A model generated the notes under the pieces. It did not search any database. It saw nothing but the letters and a program-made list of their open reading frames with translations, and was not told the DNA's origin. From positions 1-47,657 of the forward strand of contig ONCC01000014.1 of the NCBI GenBank assembly GCA_900316235.1: a stretch of DNA of 47,657 bases. Direction: 5' to 3'. Below, in pieces: positions 1 through 7,651 of the stretch (position 1 is its first letter; each line of letters starts with the position of its first letter). Source of the DNA: an uncultured Bacteroidales bacterium. Its GTDB lineage: Bacteria; Bacteroidota; Bacteroidia; Bacteroidales; P3. A program made the position numbers and the translations under genes.

Positions 1-115
1 ACCGTGACGGTGTAAACCAGATTAGGGATATGGACGAAACAATGTAAACCAATTCAGTTTAACCATCCCAAATCTGTCAACCAATTTCAGGGAAAGTCAT
101 TCAATAAAAAAAGCG

Positions 116-123
116 TATCTTTG
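116..123 (+). promoter_or_regulatory. Promoter -7 box for hipBA
   Basis: The octamer TATCTTTG matches the Bacteroidota -7 consensus TAnnTTTG and is followed by CA. It would start transcription near base 128-130, giving a leader of about 60 bases before the HipB start codon. No convincing -33 TTTG is visible at the usual distance. The 115 bases to its left (1-115) hold no gene that I can see, only AT-rich DNA with two TGTAAACCA words at 11-19 and 44-52. Confidence 0.6.
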
Positions 124-142
124 CACTATGTATAATACACCA

Positions 143-197
143 TATTTTATGCATTAAATAGAAAAACAGAGAAATAAACATAATATATTATGCATAA
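143..197. promoter_or_regulatory. Two ATGCAT-centred palindromes, candidate HipB operators
   Basis: Bases 143-160 form an 18-base near-palindrome (16 of 18 symmetric) centred on ATGCAT. Bases 188-197 are a perfect palindrome TTATGCATAA that overlaps the HipB start codon at 190. The centres are 41 bases apart, close to four helical turns. HipB-family antitoxins autoregulate by binding spaced palindromes near their promoter, so these are candidate operators. That role is inference from position and symmetry. Confidence 0.4.
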
Positions 198-501
198 CGC
201 ATACACATTCGACCCCTACCCATTGCCGGTGACCATGCAGCGGTTAGCCGAAAACCTGAAAGCACGTCGGTTAGAGAGAAAACTCTCCACCAAAAGCCTG
301 TCTGTAATAAGCGGTGTGCCGGCATCGTCAATCCAACGTTTCGAATTGAAGCATTCTATCTCGCTCGAGTCGTATGTCAAACTGGCAAAGGCATTGGGTT
401 ATTCCGAGGAGCTGATGCAACTGCTTGCAGAGCCGAAATACGACACCATGGAGGAACTCTTGGAGATAAATAAAAACAAAACCCGTAAACGAGGCATATG
501 A
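190..501 (+). CDS. hipB: HipB-like antitoxin, XRE-family DNA-binding protein
   Basis: This 103-residue protein has a Cro/C1-type helix-turn-helix in its middle (about residues 16-72: LAENLKARR, then SVISGVPASSIQRFE as the recognition region). Its stop overlaps the start of the HipA-like gene by four bases (ATGA), the usual arrangement of a HipBA toxin-antitoxin operon. HipB binds and neutralises HipA and represses the operon. The ATG at 190 follows a leader with palindromic sites. The C-terminal 20 residues are charged and could be the HipA contact or a degradable tail, which is inference. Family placement rests on the HTH and on the downstream kinase gene. Confidence 0.85.
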   Translation: MHNAYTFDPYPLPVTMQRLAENLKARRLERKLSTKSLSVISGVPASSIQRFELKHSISLESYVKLAKALGYSEELMQLLAEPKYDTMEELLEINKNKTRKRGI

Positions 502-1580
502 TTAAAAATATTTTAAGCGTCATTGTGTTGTTTCATGGCCGCAAGGTAGGAACATTATCCATGGGTAACCATTCGTGTTGCCAGTTCGAATATGACCGTG
601 CTTGGCTGCGAGACGGCTTTTCCATCTCTCCCTTGCAGCTGCCTCTGAAGGCTGGTCTCTTCTCGGCCCAATGGCAACCATTCAAAGGCAATTTTGGCAT
701 CTTCGAGGACAGTCTCCCCGGAGGCTATGGCGAGTTTCTGCTCAGCAAGGTGCTGCGACGCGAGGGCATAGATTACTACGGACTTACTCCCGTGCAGAGA
801 CTCAGTCTTGTTGGAAACCCCGGGATGGGAGCTCTGTGCTATGTCCCTGAGACCATTGTCGGTGGCAATCCATCCTCACTTTCACTCGACGAGATGCAGA
901 CGCTTGCCCTTGAGGTGCTGTCCGATAAAAAAGACACAGGATCGGAGTTGTTGCTGGCAGGCAGCGGAAATTCCGGCGGAGTGCGTCCAAAATGCATTTA
1001 CAACGACGAGACCGGACACTGGCTTGTCAAGTTCCGTCACATTTTTGACCCAACTGACATTGGGCAGCAGGAATACCATTACAATGAATTGGCACAGCAG
1101 GCGGGCATTGTTGTGCCAGAATTCCGACTAATCGACGGCAAGTATTTCGCCACACGGCGATTTGACATCGACAAGCAGGGCAACCGGCTTCACATGGCCA
1201 CTGCCAGCGGCCTCCTCAACGAGCCCCTCACACCTCCCAAGATGGACTACCACAGTCTGCTGCAGCTCACTGGATACCTCACGCAGTCGCCCGAGGCTGT
1301 CGAGCAGCAATTCCGTCGTATGGTCTTCAATCACTACGCTCGCAATTTCGACGACCATGCCCGCAATTTCAGCTTCCTCTGCCGCGAGGGCCGCTGGGAA
1401 CTGGCGCCTGCCTACGACCTCACCAACGACCAGACCCTTGGGGAGCATGCCACCACCATCAACTTCAAAGGCTTGCCCACCGACGAGGACATGATCATTG
1501 TCGGCACGAACACCAAGATGACCCGTCTTCGCTGCCAGCAAATCATCGACGAAGTAAAAGTCATCCTCAAAGATTTATAG
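498..1580 (+). CDS. hipA: HipA-like serine/threonine kinase toxin
   Basis: This 360-residue protein shows both HipA regions: an N-terminal Couple_hipA part (about 8-110) and a C-terminal kinase (about 145-340). Visible motifs are the glycine-rich loop SGNSGGVRPK, the ATP-site lysine in HWLVKF, the catalytic loop RNFDDHARNFSF and the metal-binding LAPAYDLT. HipA kinases phosphorylate cytosolic targets (glutamyl-tRNA synthetase in E. coli) and cause growth arrest unless bound by HipB. It is shorter than E. coli HipA (about 440 residues) but all core motifs are there, so it looks intact. The target here is unknown. It is translationally coupled to HipB. Confidence 0.88.
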   Translation: MIKNILSVIVLFHGRKVGTLSMGNHSCCQFEYDRAWLRDGFSISPLQLPLKAGLFSAQWQPFKGNFGIFEDSLPGGYGEFLLSKVLRREGIDYYGLTPVQRLSLVGNPGMGALCYVPETIVGGNPSSLSLDEMQTLALEVLSDKKDTGSELLLAGSGNSGGVRPKCIYNDETGHWLVKFRHIFDPTDIGQQEYHYNELAQQAGIVVPEFRLIDGKYFATRRFDIDKQGNRLHMATASGLLNEPLTPPKMDYHSLLQLTGYLTQSPEAVEQQFRRMVFNHYARNFDDHARNFSFLCREGRWELAPAYDLTNDQTLGEHATTINFKGLPTDEDMIIVGTNTKMTRLRCQQIIDEVKVILKDL

Positions 1581-2002
1581 TACATTCCCACATTCACTCT
1601 GCCTGCTTTGCAGGCCTTGTGGTATGCCTGCGACCCCTGAAAGGGTGATGAACACCTTGGAAATAAAACAGAATGCAGTGAATAGCACCGCTAATAATGA
1701 TTATATATAGCGAGTCAGCACCGCTGAATAAAAAATAACCAAGCGAAAAACACATTAAAAAAGCATTCCCACATCCCCCCCCCCTATCATAAGAAAAGTG
1801 TATTTTTTATTTGCCTATTTTGTAGGAAAAGTGTATTTTTGCAGCGTAAAATTAATATACGAAAAGTAATTATGCTATTTATAATATTGAATATCAGGCA
1901 AAAATACACCTTATCTCCTCAATAATTAATATCAAAAATCATTACTATACTCCCGAATTTTATATAAAAATTAGGAATACGCTTACAAATTTTCAATAAT
2001 TT
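1581..2002. other. Intergenic region with boundary repeat and GTGTATTTTT sites
   Basis: No gene is visible. Just after HipA comes a low-complexity stretch with TCCCACATTC (1587-1596), a small perfect hairpin GCCTGC-TTT-GCAGGC (1601-1615, no U-run) and GCCTGCGACC (1626-1635). Similar words recur at 3160-3246. An AT-rich part follows. The 15-mer GAAAAGTGTATTTTT occurs twice, at 1793-1807 and 1826-1840, exactly 33 bases apart. Its core is inverted at 1900-1909. A run of 10 C (1775-1784) precedes them. Confidence 0.6.
1834..1841 (+). promoter_or_regulatory. Promoter -7 box for the AAA_14 ATPase gene
   Basis: TATTTTTG followed by CA matches the TAnnTTTG consensus. It lies inside the second copy of the direct repeat GAAAAGTGTATTTTT. 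Transcription would start near 1847, leaving a leader of about 155 bases that contains an inverted copy of the same motif (1900-1909). The overlap of box and repeat suggests a regulator that blocks RNA polymerase, which is inference. Confidence 0.5.
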
Positions 2003-3142
2003 ATGTACAAGAGAATACTCGACATTGAGAAGAAGCTGGACGAAGGAATGTTCCTGTTTGGAGCCCGCCAAACAGGCAAATCCACCTTGCTAAAGGAACG
2101 CTTCAAGGATGCAATCTACTATGATTTGCTCAAGCCCAATGTAAGAAAGGCTTTCAAGATGAATCCGAATTCTCTCTGGGAAGCGTTGCAGGACAAGCCT
2201 GCGGGCACGCTAGTCATTGTGGACGAGATACAGAAAGTCCCCGAATTGTTGGATGTGGTGCATTCCCTGATGGTCGACAGGGGCCTGTTCTTCATCCTCA
2301 GCGGTTCCAGTTCAAGGAAACTTAAGCGCTCCGGAGCGAACACCCTTGGCGGTCGTGCCATACCGGAAACACTCTATCCGCTTGTATGGCCCGAGGTGAC
2401 CGACTTTCAAATCGACAGGGCCGTCCAGAACGGCATGATTCCCCGCCACTATATGGTTGAGGATGCCACCAAGCGTTTGTCGGGATATGTGAAAATATAC
2501 CTTGACGAAGAAATCCGCGAGGAGGGAGAAGTGCGCGAACTCGATGCATTCGAGCGTTTCATGGAGGTCGCAGCCATTTGTGACGGCGAAATGCTGAACT
2601 ATTCCAATATCGCTTCCGACTGTGGCGTTTCGGCCAAGACTGTCAAATCCTATTTCCAAATCCTATATGACACACTCATCGGGTATGAAATTCCTGCATA
2701 TCGGAAGGAAATCAAGCGTAAAATCATCCAAGCACCCAAATTCTACTATTTCGATGTCGGACTTGCCAACTACCTGATGGGGCACCATACCCTGAAACGT
2801 GGCACCGACGACTACGGACATGCATTTGAACATCTGGTGATGCAGGAGATTATAGCTTACAAAGGCTACAACGACAAGCGCGACATCATCTCCTATTGGC
2901 ACACCTATGATAAAAAGGAAGTGGATGCGGTCATTGGAGAGGCCAAGGTGGCCATTGAAATCAAGTCCACCGACCATGTTGAAACCAAACACAAGAAGGG
3001 ACTCAAAGCTTTTCAGGAGGAACATCCTGATTGCCGACTTATCCTCGTGTCGCTTGACCCCATCACACGCCGTTCCGGCGACACCGAGCTCATCTACATT
3101 CTAGACTTCTTGAAGATGCTCTGGAATGGTGAAATATTCTAA
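2003..3142 (+). CDS. AAA_14 / DUF4143 family ATPase
   Basis: This 379-residue protein has a Walker A motif (GARQTGKST, residues about 20-28), a Walker B motif (LVIVDEIQKV, about 70-79), a sensor-like SGSSSRK, and then the DUF4143 part with a helical wing (SNIASDCGVSAKTVKSYF). Near the C-terminus, EVDAVIG followed by VAIEIKSTD resembles a PD-(D/E)XK nuclease core. The family is abundant in Bacteroidota, often in many copies, and its cellular role is not settled. It stands alone with its own promoter and long leader. The start chosen is the ATG at 2003, which begins the conserved N-terminus. Confidence 0.85.
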   Translation: MYKRILDIEKKLDEGMFLFGARQTGKSTLLKERFKDAIYYDLLKPNVRKAFKMNPNSLWEALQDKPAGTLVIVDEIQKVPELLDVVHSLMVDRGLFFILSGSSSRKLKRSGANTLGGRAIPETLYPLVWPEVTDFQIDRAVQNGMIPRHYMVEDATKRLSGYVKIYLDEEIREEGEVRELDAFERFMEVAAICDGEMLNYSNIASDCGVSAKTVKSYFQILYDTLIGYEIPAYRKEIKRKIIQAPKFYYFDVGLANYLMGHHTLKRGTDDYGHAFEHLVMQEIIAYKGYNDKRDIISYWHTYDKKEVDAVIGEAKVAIEIKSTDHVETKHKKGLKAFQEEHPDCRLILVSLDPITRRSGDTELIYILDFLKMLWNGEIF

Positions 3143-3398
3143 AAAGCACATTCCCGCATCCCAACTAACGTATTCCCACATTCTCACATTCCCGTATTCT
3201 GCCTGGCTCCATCGGAGACACGGCCTGCGACCTTGTGGAGCAAACGCATTCATAAACGCATTCCCGCATTCTTTCTCCCTTCTATGTGGGTTCTTTATGC
3301 CTTCTTTGCCGCAACAACGAACTGTCTGAAAATCAATGTATTACACAAGTCGCCCATAAACAACTTCAACATCTTGATTTTCACCCTATAGCCCTGCC

Positions 3399-3443
3399 GT
3401 CCTTTCGACGGTCCTTCGGCGATCCTTCGGCGGTCTCTCGGCG
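3399..3443. repeat. Tandem 11-12-base array, four units
   Basis: Units are CGTCCTTTCGACG-like (3399-3410), GTCCTTCGGCG (3411-3421), ATCCTTCGGCG (3422-3432) and GTCTCTCGGCG (3433-3443). The last three are strict 11-mers with one or two differences. It lies about 50 bases upstream of a predicted promoter and is not coding. Confidence 0.7.
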
Positions 3444-3491
3444 ACCATTTTATAACAGCATTACTTTTTTAACAACCGTTGAAAAATGCAT

Positions 3492-3525
3492 TTTTGCCAT
3501 TCCAGATAAAATGCGTATCTTTGCA
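3492..3525 (+). promoter_or_regulatory. Promoter of the 243-residue orphan gene
   Basis: TTTG at 3493-3496 (-33 element) and TATCTTTG at 3516-3523 (-7 element) are 19 bases apart, a good match to Bacteroidota sigma-factor promoters. The start codon at 3532 is only eight bases after the -7 box, so the transcript is predicted to have almost no leader. The 34-base block is 30/34 identical to the promoter at 4315-4348. Confidence 0.65.
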
Positions 3526-3531
3526 AATGTT

Positions 3532-4260
3532 ATGAATGATGATTTCGAAGATATTCAATTTAGACCAATCTTCAACTATCCTTATGCCCGATGGTTTAGT
3601 GATGGACAATACAACGGAAGAACACCCGATGAGGCTGAAAGAGCAGAGATTATTTCAATTATTGACGAAAATGTCGCCTCATATTTAGAAGGGGTTCCAC
3701 TGATTGTCAATACTCTCAATCGAAGTAAAGAATTACATGACGATTCCCACGAGCTATACAAGGTCATCCTTTCTGCAATGCTTTTTGTCATACAAACGAT
3801 GACCGACGCTATGGTTGTCAGTAAATATTTCATTCTTGCAGATAATGATTATGACAAACGTCTCATGAGAGGCAAACTGGCGGTCATTCTAAATGAAGGT
3901 TTCAAGAAGTTATATGGCTTTGAAAACAAAACCATTACAAACTCTGTATGGACCAAAACCATAATCCAACATTTCCCAAAGGAGATAAATCTGCAATATT
4001 TTGAACTAACAACCCTGCTTGAAAGACACGCAAAATCTTCTTCCTGGTGGAAAGATGAACGTAATATAGAAACACATCTTGACGCTGAAAAACTATATTT
4101 GTCCCGATGCGAGAAATTAATTGAGGGTAAGGTCTTGCTAGATTCTTTGAAACTGTTAGATGCATTGAATGCCGTCTATCATTTCCTCGGGAATATGCAT
4201 TCTTGTTTTCTCAACACACTTACATACAAATACCTTAAAGGGGAATTACCGGAAGAATAA
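3532..4260 (+). CDS. Orphan all-helical protein, candidate HEPN-like
   Basis: I do not recognise this family with confidence. From the ATG at 3532 it encodes 242 residues, predominantly helical with no signal peptide or membrane segment. Around residues 177-182 it reads RNIETH, which fits the R-N-x3-H form of the HEPN ribonuclease signature (Rx4-6H with a polar residue after Arg), set in an amphipathic helix (WWKDERNIETHLDAEKLY). HEPN proteins are often RNA-cutting effectors in defence or toxin systems. No MNT-type antitoxin neighbour is visible. The upstream in-frame codons from 3286 lie in intergenic repeats and before the promoter, so I reject them. Confidence 0.6.
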   Translation: MNDDFEDIQFRPIFNYPYARWFSDGQYNGRTPDEAERAEIISIIDENVASYLEGVPLIVNTLNRSKELHDDSHELYKVILSAMLFVIQTMTDAMVVSKYFILADNDYDKRLMRGKLAVILNEGFKKLYGFENKTITNSVWTKTIIQHFPKEINLQYFELTTLLERHAKSSSWWKDERNIETHLDAEKLYLSRCEKLIEGKVLLDSLKLLDALNAVYHFLGNMHSCFLNTLTYKYLKGELPEE

Positions 4261-4314
4261 ACCTTCACAACAATTTTTATATTTTATATTTATTCTCGCA
4301 CGCGCGAAACATTA

Positions 4315-4348
4315 TTTTGCCATTCCAAAAAAAATATGTATCTTTGCA
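4315..4348 (+). promoter_or_regulatory. Promoter of the membrane orphan gene, near-copy of 3492-3525
   Basis: TTTG at 4316-4319 and TATCTTTG at 4339-4346 are 19 bases apart. Transcription would begin near 4350, leaving a leader of about 20 bases before the ATG at 4372. The 13-mer TTTTGCCATTCCA and the 11-mer GTATCTTTGCA are shared exactly with the promoter at 3492-3525. Confidence 0.65.
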
Positions 4349-4371
4349 GATTGAAAAAAACATAATCGTAT

Positions 4372-5127
4372 ATGAATGCGGTAGTAATAACTATCATATC
4401 AATAATTGCGAGTGCAGTTATATCTTTTCTCATTGCCAAATGGCAAATGAGAAGGAAAAAAATTGTTCATTTCTTTGTAAACTCGTATGAAATAGGAAAA
4501 GGGTTGAGTATTGAGTTCCCAGAATTTCAACTTACATATAAAGGAGAAGGCTTGCCTGATAATGTATGCGTGATTAAAGGGGGAATAATGAATATCGGAA
4601 AGAAAGATATTGATGGACTGAAGGGGGAATCTGACATAATAATGAATTTACCCAAAGGTTGTAATGTTAGAGCACTAAAAGTGCACCCATCAAATGAGAA
4701 TCTGTGGATTCAATCTGGTTTCAACGGAAATACAATAGACTTTGGAATAAAAGAGCTGTTTGTCTCAGATGAATATTTTGATTATACAGCTATTGTGGAG
4801 AATATTGACAATCCACAAAACATCAAGTTTAGCCATAGAATCAAGGATACGAAGAAAGAGATAAAAAATATTGTTGTTGGCCCCGACTTTATAAAAAAAG
4901 ACTCAGGTATTTTGAAAAGTATCTCTACATATTTAATATTATTTGGCATTCCAGCTGTACTTTATTTTTGGAAATGGCTTGAAGAGGGTGGTTTATTATA
5001 TATAGTTTTGCTGGCATTTTTCGCATTCTTTTTAATATTTTCGCTGTATTTTGTTATTATCATGGAAGATAATAGACATGTTTTAAAAGTTTTGAAAAGA
5101 GCCCAAAATGAATCTAAGAAAAAATAA
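4372..5127 (+). CDS. Orphan membrane protein with N- and C-terminal membrane helices
   Basis: I do not recognise the family. The 251-residue protein begins with a membrane helix (about residues 3-23), followed by basic RRKK. A central, apparently beta-rich soluble domain spans about 30-175, and two hydrophobic helices (about 186-202 and 207-232) precede a Lys-rich tail ending in SKKK. Positive charges suggest the central domain faces the cytoplasm. It is the first gene of a closely spaced same-strand run (12 bases to the GIY-YIG gene) in a defence island, so an anti-phage membrane effector is conceivable, but only from context. Its codons are AT-rich. Confidence 0.65.
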   Translation: MNAVVITIISIIASAVISFLIAKWQMRRKKIVHFFVNSYEIGKGLSIEFPEFQLTYKGEGLPDNVCVIKGGIMNIGKKDIDGLKGESDIIMNLPKGCNVRALKVHPSNENLWIQSGFNGNTIDFGIKELFVSDEYFDYTAIVENIDNPQNIKFSHRIKDTKKEIKNIVVGPDFIKKDSGILKSISTYLILFGIPAVLYFWKWLEEGGLLYIVLLAFFAFFLIFSLYFVIIMEDNRHVLKVLKRAQNESKKK

Positions 5128-5139
5128 AAAGGAAATAAT

Positions 5140-5814
5140 ATGACAAACAAAGAACCTGGATATGTTTACATACTGACCAATCCCAGCTTTCGTGAGGATT
5201 GGGTAAAGATAGGTAAGAGCAGCCGCCCTGTGGATGTGCGGAGCAAGGAGTTGGACAATACGGCTGTGCCGCTTCCATTCGAGATATTCGCTACAATAAA
5301 GACAGTGAAGTTCAACGAGGTGGAGAAGCTGGTGCACAAAACCATCGACCGCCTTACCGACCTACGCATCCGCCAGAATCGTGAGTTCTTCAATGTACCA
5401 CCACAGATGGCGCTCGACATTTTCCGTGATATTGCGATGACAATAGACGATGCCGAGGTTACACTTTACGAAGACAACAAGCCAATAGTAGAAAAGGAAC
5501 ACAAGGAAACTCCCAAGCGTGAAGTGAAGCGCCCAAGATTCAAGTTCTCTATGTGTGGCATCAAGATTGGTGAGCATGTGACATTTGATCCGACAGGGCT
5601 TGTTGTCAAAGTAGCCTCCGATGACAGTATTGAGTATGAAAGCCGAATCTATAAGCTCTCTCCTTTCGTCGGCACCTTTATGCCAGAGGAGCATCGCAAC
5701 ACATCTGGTGCTTATCAAGGTGCAAAATACTTCTCGTATAACGGTAAGGTGCTGGACGAGATAAGGAAAGAAAAAGAGGCAGAAAAAGATTGGAACATTC
5801 GTGAATACTGTTAA
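5140..5814 (+). CDS. GIY-YIG nuclease-fold protein (T5orf172 type) with C-terminal accessory domain
   Basis: The N-terminal half (about residues 6-95) shows the T5orf172 form of the GIY-YIG fold: GYVYILTNPS, then WVKIGKS, a conserved Arg in VDVRSKEL and the late Glu in NEVEKLVHK. The second half (about 125-215) is a separate domain beginning KFSMCGIKIGE and ending in YFSYNGKVLDEIRKE. Its glycine and aromatic pattern resembles the DUF4357/RAMA-type domains found on restriction and methylase proteins; this is a resemblance by eye. It lies 86 bases upstream of the GATC methylase, so a DNA-modification-linked nuclease is a reasonable inference. AT content and strand match the island. Confidence 0.75.
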   Translation: MTNKEPGYVYILTNPSFREDWVKIGKSSRPVDVRSKELDNTAVPLPFEIFATIKTVKFNEVEKLVHKTIDRLTDLRIRQNREFFNVPPQMALDIFRDIAMTIDDAEVTLYEDNKPIVEKEHKETPKREVKRPRFKFSMCGIKIGEHVTFDPTGLVVKVASDDSIEYESRIYKLSPFVGTFMPEEHRNTSGAYQGAKYFSYNGKVLDEIRKEKEAEKDWNIREYC

Positions 5815-5900
5815 TTGTTTATTTGGGTGTTTGTTTTAGAAAAAAAGAGTAAATAACAATTAGAAGAATTAACAAAATAGAGTAATAAATATAAAAAACA

Positions 5901-6797
5901 ATGAAAGCGAAACCATTTATCAAATGGGTAGGAGGTAAAGGCCAACTCATTGAACAACTGGAAGCGTTGCTTCCCGCTGACTTTGACAAATGGGAGAATG
6001 TCACTTACATTGAGCCTTTTGTGGGCGGAGGAGCAATGCTCTTCAATATGCTCCAGAGACACTCCAATATCAAGTCTGCTATCATCAACGACATAAACGA
6101 AGATTTGACTACTTGCTATAAAGTAGTGCGTGACAATCCAAAGGAGTTGGTCGATTCTCTTGCAGAAATTCAAAAAGAGTACTATTCTCTTCATTTGGAG
6201 GACTTGCGCAAGCAGTTCTTTATGCTGATGCGAGACGAATTCAACACAAAATCTCTCGCACCAATAAGAAACACCACCTTGTTTTTCTTCCTCAACAGGA
6301 CCTGCTTTAACGGGCTTTATCGGGTAAACAAATCAGGGTTGTTTAATGTCCCTTTCGGTAAATACGAGACGCCAACCATCTGTGACCCTGTTACTATCTA
6401 TGCAGATAGTGAACTATTGCAGAATGTTGAAATAATGACCGGTGACTATCAGAAAACCTTGAAAAAGGCACATGGTAATACGTTGTTTTACTTTGACCCT
6501 CCATATCGTCCGTTGAGCAATACATCAAGTTTCAACGATTACGCGAAAGAGGCTTTCAACGATTTGGCCCAGGAACGTTTAAAAAAGTTCTGTGACCGCA
6601 TTGAGAAAGCAGGTTACTCATTTATGTTGAGTAATTCTGACTGCAGTGATATGTTCTTCGATGATTTATATGCACAATATATCATTGAACGCGTATGGGC
6701 TTCTCGTAACGTAAACGCCAATCCCATGAAGCGGGGCAAACTAACCGAAATACTTGTTCATAATTATCAAGAAACCAAACAAACAATACGAGCATAA
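5901..6797 (+). CDS. dpnM: DNA adenine methylase, Dam/DpnM family (GATC)
   Basis: This 298-residue protein has the D12-class layout: KPFIKWVGGKGQL at the N-terminus, the SAM-binding PFVGGGAMLFNM near residue 38, and the catalytic DPPY in FYFDPPYRP near residue 198. The family makes N6-methyladenine, usually in GATC. The next gene is a DpnII-type nuclease, so this is the double-strand methylase that protects host DNA. Only one base separates its stop from the nuclease start, so the two are probably translated together. The symbol is given by analogy with the Streptococcus DpnII system. No leader promoter is obvious in the 86-base gap (5815-5900). Confidence 0.9.
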   Translation: MKAKPFIKWVGGKGQLIEQLEALLPADFDKWENVTYIEPFVGGGAMLFNMLQRHSNIKSAIINDINEDLTTCYKVVRDNPKELVDSLAEIQKEYYSLHLEDLRKQFFMLMRDEFNTKSLAPIRNTTLFFFLNRTCFNGLYRVNKSGLFNVPFGKYETPTICDPVTIYADSELLQNVEIMTGDYQKTLKKAHGNTLFYFDPPYRPLSNTSSFNDYAKEAFNDLAQERLKKFCDRIEKAGYSFMLSNSDCSDMFFDDLYAQYIIERVWASRNVNANPMKRGKLTEILVHNYQETKQTIRA

Positions 6798-6798
6798 T

Positions 6799-7638
6799 AT
6801 GGCAGCACACAAAAAAGATCAATTTGATTTGTTTATGTCACAGTTACGTGAGACGAATGCAACACTTGACTTTTATTGCGACTTTCCCAAGATTGCAAAA
6901 AATGTGGCCAACATCGAAATAAGTCTCAATACATTAAACTATCTCATTGGAAAAGATGATTTGCACTCTGCGGTACAAGCGTTATGGGATAGGGACAAAC
7001 GAGTGTTTGATGTGATGGATATTCTTATCGCTACTCGAAAAAAGGACGACAAAAAATACATTGACAACGATGGAACGATGCATTCGATCCACACTTTGTT
7101 TAGTTCTGTTGACGGTGTAATGAAATTCATTGAGGGTACGGGCCTCGACAAGGTGTTCAAGAATAAGGAGGTCAAGGATCTCGTAGATTATGTTTTCGGC
7201 GTTGAAACTGGATTGGACACCAATGCACGCAAGAACAGGAGTGGGGCCATTGCAGAGACACTTATAGCTCGCATTTTTGACAATGCTGGTATTTACTATC
7301 GGACGCAAATCTCTTCAAAAGAGTTCCCTGCAATCTCTGCGGTGCTGGGCGCTGACCAGAAAGTATTTGATTTTGCGATAACAACAAGGGTCAAGACATA
7401 CTTGATTGAGGTTAATTTCTATTCTGGTGGTGGCTCCAAGTTAAATGAGGTAGCACGTTCATATACAGAACTTGCACCCAAAATAAACGGAGTTCCAGGA
7501 TTTGAATTTGTATGGATAACAGACGGCCAAGGTTGGATTAGTGCAAAGAACAAACTGGAAGAAGCTTTTTCCGCGATACTGAGCATTTACAATTTGACAA
7601 CAATACAAGATTTAATAATTACTGTTTTAAACCATTAA
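6799..7638 (+). CDS. dpnB: Type II restriction endonuclease, DpnII/MboI family
   Basis: The 279-residue product aligns well from memory with DpnII across its length. Shared segments include the start (FYCDFPKIAKNVANI), VDYVFGVETGLDTNARKNRSG, LIEVNFYSGGGSKLNE (about residues 201-216), and FEFVWITDGQGW near the end. The FDFAI and LIEVN strands correspond to the nuclease core of this PD-(D/E)XK-like enzyme. DpnII cuts unmethylated GATC. I chose the ATG at 6799 because it begins one base after the methylase stop and matches the family N-terminus; a longer in-frame start at 6754 would overlap the methylase. Confidence 0.9.
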   Translation: MAAHKKDQFDLFMSQLRETNATLDFYCDFPKIAKNVANIEISLNTLNYLIGKDDLHSAVQALWDRDKRVFDVMDILIATRKKDDKKYIDNDGTMHSIHTLFSSVDGVMKFIEGTGLDKVFKNKEVKDLVDYVFGVETGLDTNARKNRSGAIAETLIARIFDNAGIYYRTQISSKEFPAISAVLGADQKVFDFAITTRVKTYLIEVNFYSGGGSKLNEVARSYTELAPKINGVPGFEFVWITDGQGWISAKNKLEEAFSAILSIYNLTTIQDLIITVLNH

Positions 7639-7651
7639 ATATTTATATCAT

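Larger units (their letters stand above)
3143..3531. other. Low-complexity intergenic region between ATPase and defence island
   Basis: I see no gene. Bases about 3149-3275 are built of variations on CATTCCCGCATTC and TCCCACATTC. Bases 3223-3246 contain GCCTGCGACC followed by TTGTGGAG; a similar 20-mer recurs at 13243-13262 beyond the island. Bases 3399-3443 hold a short tandem array of 11-12-base units. The promoter of the next gene closes the region. An open frame from 3286 runs through this DNA into the next gene, but its codons are those of the repeats. Confidence 0.6.

Noticed and set aside
3286..3531. N-terminal extension of the 243-residue orphan
   Set aside because: It lies upstream of a good promoter and is encoded by intergenic repeats.
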